From assembly GCA_012727625.1 (NCBI GenBank), contig JAAYGP010000087.1, positions 1-14,870 of the forward strand: DNA of 14,870 nt, read 5' to 3'. This document shows, piece by piece, positions 1 to 6,587 of this stretch. The number at the start of each line of letters is the position of its first letter. Position 1 is the first letter of the stretch. The notes beneath the pieces are model-generated. The model had not been told where the DNA came from. It made no database searches and saw only the letters and a program-made list of their open reading frames with translations. The position numbers and the translations under genes were made by a program. The DNA is from Clostridiaceae bacterium. GTDB lineage: Bacteria; Bacillota; Clostridia; DSM-8532.

Positions 1-861
1 AAGGGCGAGAGGAACCTGTGCCTGCGCCTCGACCACCTTAGCCTGCATTTCCTGCACCATAGCCAGCATTTCCTGCTCTTTAGCTACCGCCATAGCACGT
101 CTTTCCTCCGCTTTTGCCTGGGCAATGCGTTTATCAGCTTCTGCCTGATCTGTCTGAAGCTGAGCACCGATGTTCCTGCCCACATCAATATCAGCAATGT
201 CAATGGAAAGGATCTCAAAAGCTGTTCCTGCGTCCAGACCCTTTTCCAGAACTGTTCTTGATATTAAATCGGGATTCTCAAGAACATCCTTGTGGGATTC
301 AGATGAACCAACAGTTGTTACAACACCTTCACCAACCCTGGCTATAATTGTTTGTTCACCGGCACCCCCAACCAGGCGGTCAATATTCGCGCGGACGGTA
401 ACCCTTGCCTTTGCCTTCAGTTCTATTCCGTCCTTTGCTATTGAAGCTACGATGGGCGTCTCAATTACTTTTGGATTAACGCTCATTTGCACTGCTTCAA
501 GAACATCACGCCCGGCAAGATCTATTGCTGCAGCTCTTTCAAATCCCAGGGGTATATTAGCGCGCTGGGCTGCAATTAACGCGTTTACAACCTTATCAAC
601 ATTACCACCGGCCAGGTAATGAGCCTCAAGTTTGTTGATTGAAGCCTCAATACCGGCTTTTTGAGACTTTATTAAAGGGTTAACTATTCTTGACGGAACA
701 ACCCTTCTAAGTCTCATTCCCACCAGTGTAATAATTCCAACTTTTACTCCTGCAGCAGCTGCTGAAATCCAAAGCCCCACCGGAACAAAACTGAAAAAAA
801 ACGAAAGAAACACAATTATTGCAACAATAACAAGAAAAACAGCAAAAAATGGTCCTGGCAT
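1..861 (-). CDS. floA: Flotillin-like membrane-microdomain scaffold FloA (3' end outside window)
   Basis: Reading the minus strand from the ATG at 861-859 gives an uninterrupted 287-codon frame that leaves the window with no stop. The family is usually about 330 residues, so roughly 40 C-terminal residues are missing. The protein begins with a hydrophobic hairpin (about residues 5-48) that anchors it in the membrane. A band-7/SPFH-like body follows, with conserved segments such as AAQRANIPLGFERAAAIDL and IDIADIDVGRNIGAQLQ. It ends in an Ala/Glu/Gln-rich helix (AEADKRIAQAKAEERRAM) typical of flotillin oligomerisation regions. FloA proteins scaffold functional membrane microdomains in Firmicutes and affect membrane fluidity, signalling and secretion. 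The ribosome binding site GAAAGGAG lies at 869-876. nfeD ends 40 bases upstream on the same strand, the usual nfeD-floA operon order. Identification is firm; only the C-terminus is unseen. Confidence 0.95.
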   Translation of the reverse strand, partial: MPGPFFAVFLVIVAIIVFLSFFFSFVPVGLWISAAAAGVKVGIITLVGMRLRRVVPSRIVNPLIKSQKAGIEASINKLEAHYLAGGNVDKVVNALIAAQRANIPLGFERAAAIDLAGRDVLEAVQMSVNPKVIETPIVASIAKDGIELKAKARVTVRANIDRLVGGAGEQTIIARVGEGVVTTVGSSESHKDVLENPDLISRTVLEKGLDAGTAFEILSIDIADIDVGRNIGAQLQTDQAEADKRIAQAKAEERRAMAVAKEQEMLAMVQEMQAKVVEAQAQVPLAL

Positions 862-901
862 AAAAAAACTCCTTTCGAATTATATTAATATGGCTTTATG
901 T

Positions 902-1399
902 TTATATATCCCTGACAACGATTCGTCGTCCGGATACTTTTATTATTTTGACCCTTGTACCATTGGGAATAAACTCACCTTCTGATACAACATCAAGTTT
1001 AACACCGTCAAACTCAGCAATACCGGCGGGTCGTAAGGTTGTAACCGTAATTCCTTCCTTTCCGACGAAATATTCCAGGTCTTCAGTTCCGATAAAACCT
1101 GATTCCTTGTTCAGTTTTTCATTAAGAATCAAGGTTTTTGAAAGCTTTCCCCTGGCGGTGGAGTGTAGTATTATGGTAAGCGCCAGGCCTATTATTGCAA
1201 GAAGCATGATTATCATAACAAGAGCTTCAAAGGGAGTGGATGCAGTTATAAGAATGCCAATAACCAGCAATACAAGGCCTATTCCCCCGGACACCCCAAA
1301 GCCGGGAGTAAATATTTCGATTATCAGAAAAATCAAGCCGACAATAAAAATTATGATTTGATAAATCTGAATATCAGTTAAAAATCCAAATACATTCAT
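902..1399 (-). CDS. nfeD: Short NfeD-family membrane protein, partner of FloA
   Basis: This 165-residue protein has three hydrophobic segments (about residues 12-30, 36-54 and 58-80). A soluble C-terminal OB-fold-like domain (about 112-165) carries the family pattern TLRPAGIAEFDGVKLDVVSEG followed by a closing RRIVVRDI strand. It is the short NfeD form without the N-terminal ClpP-like serine protease domain. In Firmicutes NfeD is encoded beside flotillin and is thought to cooperate with it in membrane microdomains; its exact biochemical role is not settled. The ATG start is supported by AGGGGGT a few bases upstream. floA begins 40 bases downstream, so the two are almost certainly one transcript. 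A candidate promoter with a repeated GATTCCG motif lies upstream at 1508-1536. Confidence 0.9.
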   Translation of the reverse strand: MNVFGFLTDIQIYQIIIFIVGLIFLIIEIFTPGFGVSGGIGLVLLVIGILITASTPFEALVMIIMLLAIIGLALTIILHSTARGKLSKTLILNEKLNKESGFIGTEDLEYFVGKEGITVTTLRPAGIAEFDGVKLDVVSEGEFIPNGTRVKIIKVSGRRIVVRDI

Positions 1400-1431
1400 G
1401 GAATTACCCCCTGATTATAGGTCTTTCATAA

Positions 1432-1451
1432 GATTCCGCAAATCCGGAATC
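1432..1451. repeat. Inverted repeat GATTCCG-N6-CGGAATC in nfeD leader
   Basis: GATTCCG (1432-1438) and CGGAATC (1445-1451) form a perfect 7-base inverted repeat with a 6-base spacer. A third GATTCCG occurs at 1521-1527 inside the promoter spacer. The repetition around a promoter fits an operator, but the binding protein is unknown. As RNA it could also be a small leader hairpin. Confidence 0.5.
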
Positions 1452-1507
1452 ATATCTTGAATATATTCTATATTTAAATTTATTAATAATAAATACATTT
1501 CCTATAT

Positions 1508-1536
1508 ATTATACAATTCTGATTCCGTAATGTCGT
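1508..1536 (-). promoter_or_regulatory. Candidate sigma-A promoter of nfeD-floA
   Basis: On the minus strand a perfect TATAAT -10 (1513-1508) lies 17 bases from ACGACA (1536-1531), which matches TTGACA at four of six positions. It would give a 5' leader of about 100 bases. The GATTCCG heptamer at 1521-1527 sits inside the spacer. No other promoter of this quality is visible in the 231-base gap before nfeD. Confidence 0.5.
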
Positions 1537-1630
1537 TTTATGCGGTCTGATGGATAATTCCCGTGTATTAAATGCCTACCACGGTATGTTGCCTTGTCAT
1601 ATTCCATTTTTCTGCATATGATAAATGCGC

Positions 1631-2503
1631 TTATACAATGTCCTCCCTTGGTATGGTTATTGCAAAAAGTGTGGAATCCTCCACGCTTGTAACACTTATT
1701 TTGCCCCCATAGTCATCCAGTATATTTTTTACAATTGAAAGCCCCATACCACCTGAAGCGTCGCTTTTAGTTGTAAAGCCCGGTAGAAATATTTTTTTCA
1801 TATGTTTTTCAGATATAACCGGGCCGTTATTTTCAACATGTATATAAAACGAGTCTAAATCCTCTTTAAGGGATAATTTAAGCAGGCGGCCATCTGCTCT
1901 GTTTTCCAGGGCGGCTATGGCATTATCCAGTAAATTTCCAAGAATTCTGCACAAATCCCAGGATGGTACGGGCATGTTATCCAGACGTGATGCTATATAA
2001 ACTTCCGTCAGGATATTTTTCTTTTCCGCCTGCATCAATTTTGACTGCAGGAGTGCATTTACCGCAGGATTAGCCGTTCGCAAAACACGACTCACCTTTT
2101 GTATTTCATCATATACTTTGTCTATGTATTCCTTTGCATCTTTATATTCTTCCATTTGCATTAACCCGTATACTACCTGAAGATGATTTAAAAAATCATG
2201 TCTTTGTGCTCTCAGGGAATTGTTCAGGTTTTCAAGGCTGTTTATTGTTTCCTGCAAAGTACTGTAATGTGTATGGGTTTTTACAAAATAGCTCAAATCC
2301 TTAATTGATATAAAACCATTTATTAATGAGAATATTGTTAACAAAATAAGGAATATCTGGCTGTTTACCCCGAAAAATTCAACAACTGATGCAGGTGTAA
2401 TAAAGGAGTAGATCAGCAGGAATATCAACAATCCTATCTGCAAAATATTAATTGTTAATATAATTATGCCCACTTTCTTCAATTCAAAACGAGAATTTTT
2501 CAA
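1631..2503 (-). CDS. Membrane sensor histidine kinase, Spo0B/CitA-like (orphan)
   Basis: Two hydrophobic segments at about residues 12-34 and 50-70 flank a very short extracellular loop. A coiled region follows, then the phosphoacceptor motif RAQRHDFLNHLQ with His102; this is the Spo0B/CitA/DcuS-type H box rather than the classical HisKA form. The GHKL ATPase domain shows N box NLLDNAIAALEN (from 190), G1 VENNGP, F box FLPGFTTKS (239-247) and G2 GGMGLSI (251-257). All ATP-binding motifs are intact, so it should autophosphorylate. No response regulator lies nearby, so it is an orphan; some clostridial orphan kinases phosphorylate Spo0A, but nothing here shows that. Two TTG starts are possible. 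At 2512 the GGGAG abuts the codon with no spacing; at 2503 it lies 9 bases upstream, so 2503 is preferred. There is no obvious sensory domain beyond the membrane segments. Confidence 0.88.
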   Translation of the reverse strand: MKNSRFELKKVGIIILTINILQIGLLIFLLIYSFITPASVVEFFGVNSQIFLILLTIFSLINGFISIKDLSYFVKTHTHYSTLQETINSLENLNNSLRAQRHDFLNHLQVVYGLMQMEEYKDAKEYIDKVYDEIQKVSRVLRTANPAVNALLQSKLMQAEKKNILTEVYIASRLDNMPVPSWDLCRILGNLLDNAIAALENRADGRLLKLSLKEDLDSFYIHVENNGPVISEKHMKKIFLPGFTTKSDASGGMGLSIVKNILDDYGGKISVTSVEDSTLFAITIPREDIV

Positions 2504-2627
2504 TATATGCAACTCCCATCATAACCCATAAGTAAAGTTGATTTCGGTATACACCATTAAAAGCATAAAGCAAGCAATAAGTAACCGAATTGCGGCCAGA
2601 TAAGGAAAGATACCTCGCAATGCAAAT

Positions 2628-2660
2628 TTGTGCTATTTCTTAATTGATATTATAGCACAA
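2628..2660 (-). promoter_or_regulatory. Extended -10 promoter of the kinase inside a 9-bp dyad
   Basis: On the minus strand TGCTATAAT is a perfect extended -10 (hexamer 2654-2649), and it is the only good promoter facing the kinase. No convincing -35 precedes it. TTGTGCTAT (2628-2636) and ATAGCACAA (2652-2660) are perfect 9-base inverted arms separated by 15 bases, and one arm overlaps the -10. A regulator binding here would control transcription. The 5' leader would be about 140 bases. Confidence 0.5.
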
Positions 2661-2722
2661 GCTGGCACTAAACAGGATATTTATATTTAGGTTCATAAAA
2701 ATGCAGTTAAGTTCCAGAATTC

Positions 2723-2751
2723 AGTACCACTTTCGGTGCTTTGTTTTTTTT
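2723..2751 (+). terminator. Weak terminator-like hairpin with T-tract
   Basis: AGTACC (2723-2728) pairs with GGTGCT (2735-2740) around a six-base loop, with one G-T pair, and is followed by an eight-base T-tract (2744-2751). No annotated plus-strand gene ends upstream, so it may end a short antisense or leader transcript, or be chance. GGTGCTTTGT at 2735-2744 is repeated exactly at 2774-2783, next to the SigD-like -10. Confidence 0.35.
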
Positions 2752-2765
2752 GACAATTCCATGTT

Positions 2766-2791
2766 TAATTAAAGGTGCTTTGTGCCGATAT
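2766..2791 (+). promoter_or_regulatory. SigD (sigma-28)-like promoter for the first TPR-GGDEF gene
   Basis: GCCGATAT at 2784-2791 is a perfect match to the -10 consensus of the Firmicute motility sigma factor SigD. A TAAT at 2766-2769 stands 14 bases upstream where TAAA is expected (three of four). The overlapping TATAAT (2789-2794) has no acceptable sigma-A -35 at 16-18 bases. The leader to the ATG at 2930 would be about 130 bases. This suggests co-regulation with flagellar genes, which is inference. Confidence 0.5.
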
Positions 2792-2929
2792 AATATTTAA
2801 ATATACATTTTGTATTAAAATATAGCAGCCATATAAATGAATATCTTTAAAATGTATTGGGCGCTGGCAGTGAAATATAAATCCCGGTTATGGTGTTTTA
2901 TGTCACTCCTTTGTAAAGAGGTTAATGAT

Positions 2930-4468
2930 ATGGATGCAAAAAAAGCAATGGAACATATTGATAAGAAAATCGCGGAAATTGCAGAGCTTAGAAAATCAGA
3001 CCTTAAAGCAGCGCTTAATATTGCTCATGAAACTCTGGAATTGAGTAAGGAAGTAAACTATCCGGAAGCAGAATCCATACTTTTGCAGCAATTGGGCGTT
3101 ATTTATGCCTATTTGAATAATACCGCAAAAAGCATAGAATACACTTTGGCTGCAATTCCTTTGCTTGAACTTTATAATCAGGAATATTATTTATGTTATG
3201 CGTATTGTGCTCTTGGTTGCATGTTTTCCAATTACTCATATTACGAAACAGCTTTTGACTATTTCAACAAATCCAATTATATTGCAAAAAAGTATCAATT
3301 TACAGACAGACTCAGCATATCCTACAATAATATCGGGGAAATATACAAGCTGCTTTCAAACTACGACAAAGCTCTTTATTATTACCAAAAGAGCTATGAG
3401 GAGGATCAAAAAACCGGGTTCAAATCCTGTATGGGCACATATTTTGTAAATATGGCCGATGTGTATTATTTGCTTGGTGATCATGCCAAAGCAAAGGAAT
3501 TTGCGGAAACAGCACTGGAAAAGGTTAAGGAGTTTAATTTTGAAAGGGCATTATGCGAGGTTTACAGAATCTTTGCCCTTATTTACTGGAAGCTTGAAAA
3601 CCCTGAAAAAGCCATGGAATACTTCTTTAAGGCTATTGATGTTGCAGACAAAACAATGGCATATGATTTAAAGATCGATCTGCTGATCTATTATCATCAG
3701 TTTATGATGGAGCAAAATAATCATGATGTCGCGGTTAAAGCATTAACGGAAGCTTATGAATATGCTTCATCAGAAAATTATCATGAAAAATCAATACTTA
3801 TATGCCACCATTTTACTATGTTTTATGAAAAAACAGGCGATTTTGAGTCCGCGCGAAATTATTATAAACTTTACATAATGCATAACCAGGAACAATCAAA
3901 GGAAAGATTGAAACAAATTCGTGACGGTATCGAGTTAAGAATAAAAACAGAATATATCAGGCAGCAATCCGAGGTTGACGTTCTTACAGGCATACCTAAC
4001 CGCCGCAAATTCAATGAAAAACTGGAAGACGAATGGAAGCTGGCCGCAAAGAACTCCCGCCCGTTGTCTCTTATTATGATTGATATAGATTGCTTTAAGG
4101 AATTTAATGATAATTATGGACATCCGGAAGGAGATAAATGTCTTGTTGCCATAGCAAAGCTTATGAATGATATACTTAGCAACAAGTATTTTTTATCGCG
4201 ATACGGGGGAGACGAGTTTATGGCAATTCTGCCGGATACAACCCTGGATCAGGCGAAAAACGTGGCAGAATCCATACGCAAAGCTGTTATGGATGCAAAA
4301 ATATGCCACAAATTCTCAACAGTAAGCTTTTATGTGACTGTCACGCAGGGAGTTGCCACTCTTATTCCGGATGAAACCAAATCTATAAACGATTTTATAA
4401 GAATGGTTGATAATGCGTTGTATGATGCCAAAAGAAAAGGGCGCAATATGGTATCCTGTTTAATTTAA
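2930..4468 (+). CDS. TPR-GGDEF diguanylate cyclase (copy 1)
   Basis: This 512-residue soluble protein has no signal peptide or membrane segment. Residues 1 to about 330 are TPR-like helical repeats rich in Tyr, Ala and Asn (for example SISYNNIGEIYKLLSNYDKA), a protein- or peptide-binding scaffold. A charged helix (about 318-345) links to a C-terminal GGDEF domain from DVLTGIPNRRKF (350 onward). DIDCFKEFNDNYGHPEGD carries the metal and GTP residues, and RYGGDEF has GGDEF at 426-430, so it should make cyclic-di-GMP from GTP. The position five residues upstream that normally holds the RxxD product-inhibition site reads SNKY, so feedback inhibition is probably lost. An in-frame ATG at 2837 would add 31 residues, but the ATG at 2930 has AAAGAGG 8 bases upstream and matches the start and length of the paralogue at 5027. 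The TPR ligand is unknown. Confidence 0.93.
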   Translation: MDAKKAMEHIDKKIAEIAELRKSDLKAALNIAHETLELSKEVNYPEAESILLQQLGVIYAYLNNTAKSIEYTLAAIPLLELYNQEYYLCYAYCALGCMFSNYSYYETAFDYFNKSNYIAKKYQFTDRLSISYNNIGEIYKLLSNYDKALYYYQKSYEEDQKTGFKSCMGTYFVNMADVYYLLGDHAKAKEFAETALEKVKEFNFERALCEVYRIFALIYWKLENPEKAMEYFFKAIDVADKTMAYDLKIDLLIYYHQFMMEQNNHDVAVKALTEAYEYASSENYHEKSILICHHFTMFYEKTGDFESARNYYKLYIMHNQEQSKERLKQIRDGIELRIKTEYIRQQSEVDVLTGIPNRRKFNEKLEDEWKLAAKNSRPLSLIMIDIDCFKEFNDNYGHPEGDKCLVAIAKLMNDILSNKYFLSRYGGDEFMAILPDTTLDQAKNVAESIRKAVMDAKICHKFSTVSFYVTVTQGVATLIPDETKSINDFIRMVDNALYDAKRKGRNMVSCLI

Positions 4469-4492
4469 AGCTATGGATTTTAGCTGTTTTTT
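4469..4492 (+). terminator. Short intrinsic terminator after the first TPR-GGDEF gene
   Basis: AGCTA (4469-4473) and TAGCT (4481-4485) form a 5-base perfect stem around a 7-base loop, followed by a six-T tract at 4487-4492. It begins directly after the stop codon. The stem is short, so it may be leaky. Confidence 0.45.
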
Positions 4493-4659
4493 GCTTTTTC
4501 CGCATATCTGTAAATAAATTTCTACAGTATTATTTTTTTGTTCAGCAACATCTGAAAAAACAGAGTCTTTTAAGGCATAATTACACCGGACTTTAATCAA
4601 AGATGCTTCTGTCAGGATTTCCGTTTCCTCGCTTCTCTTTATACATATCTAAGCTTCAT

Positions 4660-4800
4660 TCCGCTGAAGTTTCCTTCTATTGCACAATATCTTTATACAG
4701 AACCTGTAAACAGTAACCGTCATTGCTCAATATCCGGGGCAGCTTTGGCAGAATCTGAATCAGGTCAGGGTGCGAACAGTAACCATAACTTTGCCATTCG
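4660..4800 (-). repeat. Intergenic repeat, copy A (related to the 13.5 kb element)
   Basis: Read on the minus strand, this stretch shares blocks in the same order with plus-strand DNA near 13517-13570. The exact 14-mer AGATATTGTGCAAT occurs at 4692-4679 and 13551-13564. A 16-base block CTGTTC..CCCTGAC with two mismatches occurs at 4779-4764 and 13517-13532. GGAAAC follows the 14-mer in both. AACAGTAACC occurs twice within this copy (4709-4718 and 4775-4784). One minus-strand frame reads plausible peptide (HPDLIQILPKLPRILSNDGY) but has no start or ribosome binding site. This looks like a diverged dispersed repeat or relic, not a gene. Confidence 0.45.
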
Positions 4801-4815
4801 CTGTTGATATAAATA

Positions 4816-4844
4816 TGGAATCATTTTAAAAATGATGTTATAAT
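4816..4844 (+). promoter_or_regulatory. Extended -10 promoter of the second TPR-GGDEF gene with palindromic spacer
   Basis: TGTTATAAT is a perfect extended -10 (TATAAT at 4839-4844). The -35 at 17 bases is only TGGAAT (4816-4821). A perfect 17-base dyad, ATCATTTT-A-AAAATGAT (4820-4836), fills the spacer, so a bound regulator would block the promoter. The leader to the ATG at 5027 would be about 175 bases. Unlike copy 1, there is no SigD-like element. Confidence 0.5.
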
Positions 4845-5026
4845 AATACTATATTGTGGAAGAAATATCTTAGGGATGTCAACGCATGTTGTTTATTATT
4901 TAGTTGTGTAAAGGGATTCTAAAAGTTTAACCGGCATTATATGCTTTAAGGCGTAATGGTTTCACTGTTCATGGATACTTGAATTAACAATCTCTATCTT
5001 TTTTTTCAGAAAGGCTAAAGAGTTTT

Positions 5027-6562
5027 ATGGGAAAAAGCGATGAGAATGCAATTAAACAAATAGATGCTATGATAGATAGTATCGAAGAGATTATATATTC
5101 CGATAATAAAAAAGCGCTGAAAGATGCCTACTGTGCTTATGAATTAAGCAAGAAAGCGAATTACCCTCAGGGTGAAGCAATATTGCTTTTAAAAATAGGT
5201 TTCATTTATACAAATATAAGCCAGTACAAAAAAGGAATAGAATACATAATACAATCTCTTTCAATGCTTGAGCTGTATAATCTTAATTACTATATTTCCA
5301 CTGCTTTTATCATGTTGGGAAATGCTTTCTTTGAATATGCATATTATGAAAATGCCTTTGACTATTACAACAAATCTCTGTTCATCTCAAAAAAATATAA
5401 ATACAGCGACAGGATAAGCATTGCTTACAATAACATCGGCGAGATATATAAAATGCTCAACGATTATGATAATGCGAAGCTGTATTATGAAAGAGGGATT
5501 GAAAATGATCCGGTCAAGGAATGCAAGGGTATAGCTCACCTTAACCTTGCAGAGATAAATTATTATAAAGGAAATTATGAAGATGCGCTTGAACTTTTAC
5601 CGGTTGCATTCAGGCTTTTGTCCAGGCACAGGTATGAAATTCATTTTTGTGAGGTTTATAAATTATATGCGCTGATTTATTGGAAATTGAAAGATTATGA
5701 AAAAGCAGTATATTATTTTAAAGAAGCAATAGATGTCGCGGAAGAAAAAAGTGTTTATTTTAATAAAATAAACATACTGATTCATTACCATGAATTTCTG
5801 GTTGACATAAACGAGTGCCAGAAAGCTGCGGATATTTTGCTCGACGCCTATACACTTGCCAGGGCAAACAATATTTATGAAAAGACCATGCAAATATGTT
5901 ACTGCCTGTCATCCCTCTATGAAAAGCTTGGAGACAATGAATCGGTTATGAAATATTACAGGCTGTATGTTCAGCATGAGCAGAAACAAAAAAAGGAGAG
6001 AATAAATCAGATTACAGACGGAATCGAACTAAGGATCAGAACTGAGGAAATTAAGCTGCAAGCCGAGATTGACTCCCTCACAGGGATTCCAAACCGGCGG
6101 AAGTTTTTTGATTACCTGGAAAAACAATGGGAACATTCGAAAAAGCATTCCCAAAGCCTTTCCTTAATAATGCTCGATATTGATTATTTCAAGGAATTCA
6201 ATGATAATTACGGGCACCCGGAGGGTGATAAATGTATTAAAAAAATCGTGGATATTCTTAACAATCTGATAGGCAGCAATTATCTGTTTTCCCGCTATGG
6301 AGGCGATGAATTTATTGCCGTCATGCCCCAAACAACCGCGGAAGAAGCTTATAAATGCGCGGAAAAAATGCGAAAGGCCATAATTGATGCCGGAATTGAA
6401 CACCAATATTCCGAATCATGCGGTTTTGTAACCATTACTTTAGGCTTGGCATCCATTATTCCATCTGATGATTGCTGTATGGATGATCTTATAAAAAAAG
6501 CTGACAAAGCTTTGTATGAAGCAAAAAGAAAAGGCCGTAATATTGTTGTGGTTTGTTCATAA
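5027..6562 (+). CDS. TPR-GGDEF diguanylate cyclase (copy 2, tandem paralogue)
   Basis: This 511-residue cytosolic protein is collinear with the gene at 2930. It has TPR-like repeats through about residue 330 (for example SIAYNNIGEIYKMLNDYDNA) and a C-terminal GGDEF domain beginning SLTGIPNRRKF (350 onward). The substrate motif is DIDYFKEFNDNYGHPEGD and the active loop RYGGDEF has GGDEF at 425-429. Catalytic residues are intact, so it should synthesise cyclic-di-GMP. The RxxD inhibitory site is replaced by GSNY, as in copy 1 (SNKY). The TPR halves differ more than the cyclase halves, suggesting duplication followed by divergence of the sensing part. AAAGAG (5017-5022) precedes the ATG, a short spacing; AGAAAGG lies further up. 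The stop is 25 bases before the next gene, implying an operon. The promoter differs from that of copy 1, so the two are probably expressed under different conditions. Confidence 0.93.
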   Translation: MGKSDENAIKQIDAMIDSIEEIIYSDNKKALKDAYCAYELSKKANYPQGEAILLLKIGFIYTNISQYKKGIEYIIQSLSMLELYNLNYYISTAFIMLGNAFFEYAYYENAFDYYNKSLFISKKYKYSDRISIAYNNIGEIYKMLNDYDNAKLYYERGIENDPVKECKGIAHLNLAEINYYKGNYEDALELLPVAFRLLSRHRYEIHFCEVYKLYALIYWKLKDYEKAVYYFKEAIDVAEEKSVYFNKINILIHYHEFLVDINECQKAADILLDAYTLARANNIYEKTMQICYCLSSLYEKLGDNESVMKYYRLYVQHEQKQKKERINQITDGIELRIRTEEIKLQAEIDSLTGIPNRRKFFDYLEKQWEHSKKHSQSLSLIMLDIDYFKEFNDNYGHPEGDKCIKKIVDILNNLIGSNYLFSRYGGDEFIAVMPQTTAEEAYKCAEKMRKAIIDAGIEHQYSESCGFVTITLGLASIIPSDDCCMDDLIKKADKALYEAKRKGRNIVVVCS

Positions 6563-6587
6563 TTATAAATAAACGGAGATGCATATT

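Larger units (their letters stand above)
4469..5026. other. 558-base gene-poor gap between the two TPR-GGDEF genes
   Basis: No supported gene lies here. The gap holds, in order, the short terminator of copy 1, a minus-strand open frame without a good start (4460-4648), repeat copy A (4660-4800), an AT dyad with an extended -10 promoter (4816-4844) and the leader of copy 2 (about 4851-5026). The open frame reads coherently (for example EILTEASLIKVRCNYALKDS) but has no ATG or GTG, overlaps the copy 1 stop and is best treated as a relic or chance. Confidence 0.5.

Noticed and set aside
170..619. A 149-codon plus-strand open frame opposite floA
   Set aside because: It is the antisense shadow of floA, whose minus-strand frame gives a clear flotillin-like protein.
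948..1361. A 137-codon plus-strand open frame opposite nfeD
   Set aside because: It is fully antisense to nfeD, has no ribosome binding site and no recognisable domain.
2837..2929. A 31-residue N-terminal extension of the first TPR-GGDEF protein
   Set aside because: The downstream ATG at 2930 has a good ribosome binding site and matches the paralogue start. The extension has neither.
2784..2929. A c-di-GMP riboswitch before the first cyclase gene
   Set aside because: The conserved GEMM-I core (AAAGGCAAACC, GACGCAAAGCC) and GEMM-II core were looked for here and before 5027 and are not present.
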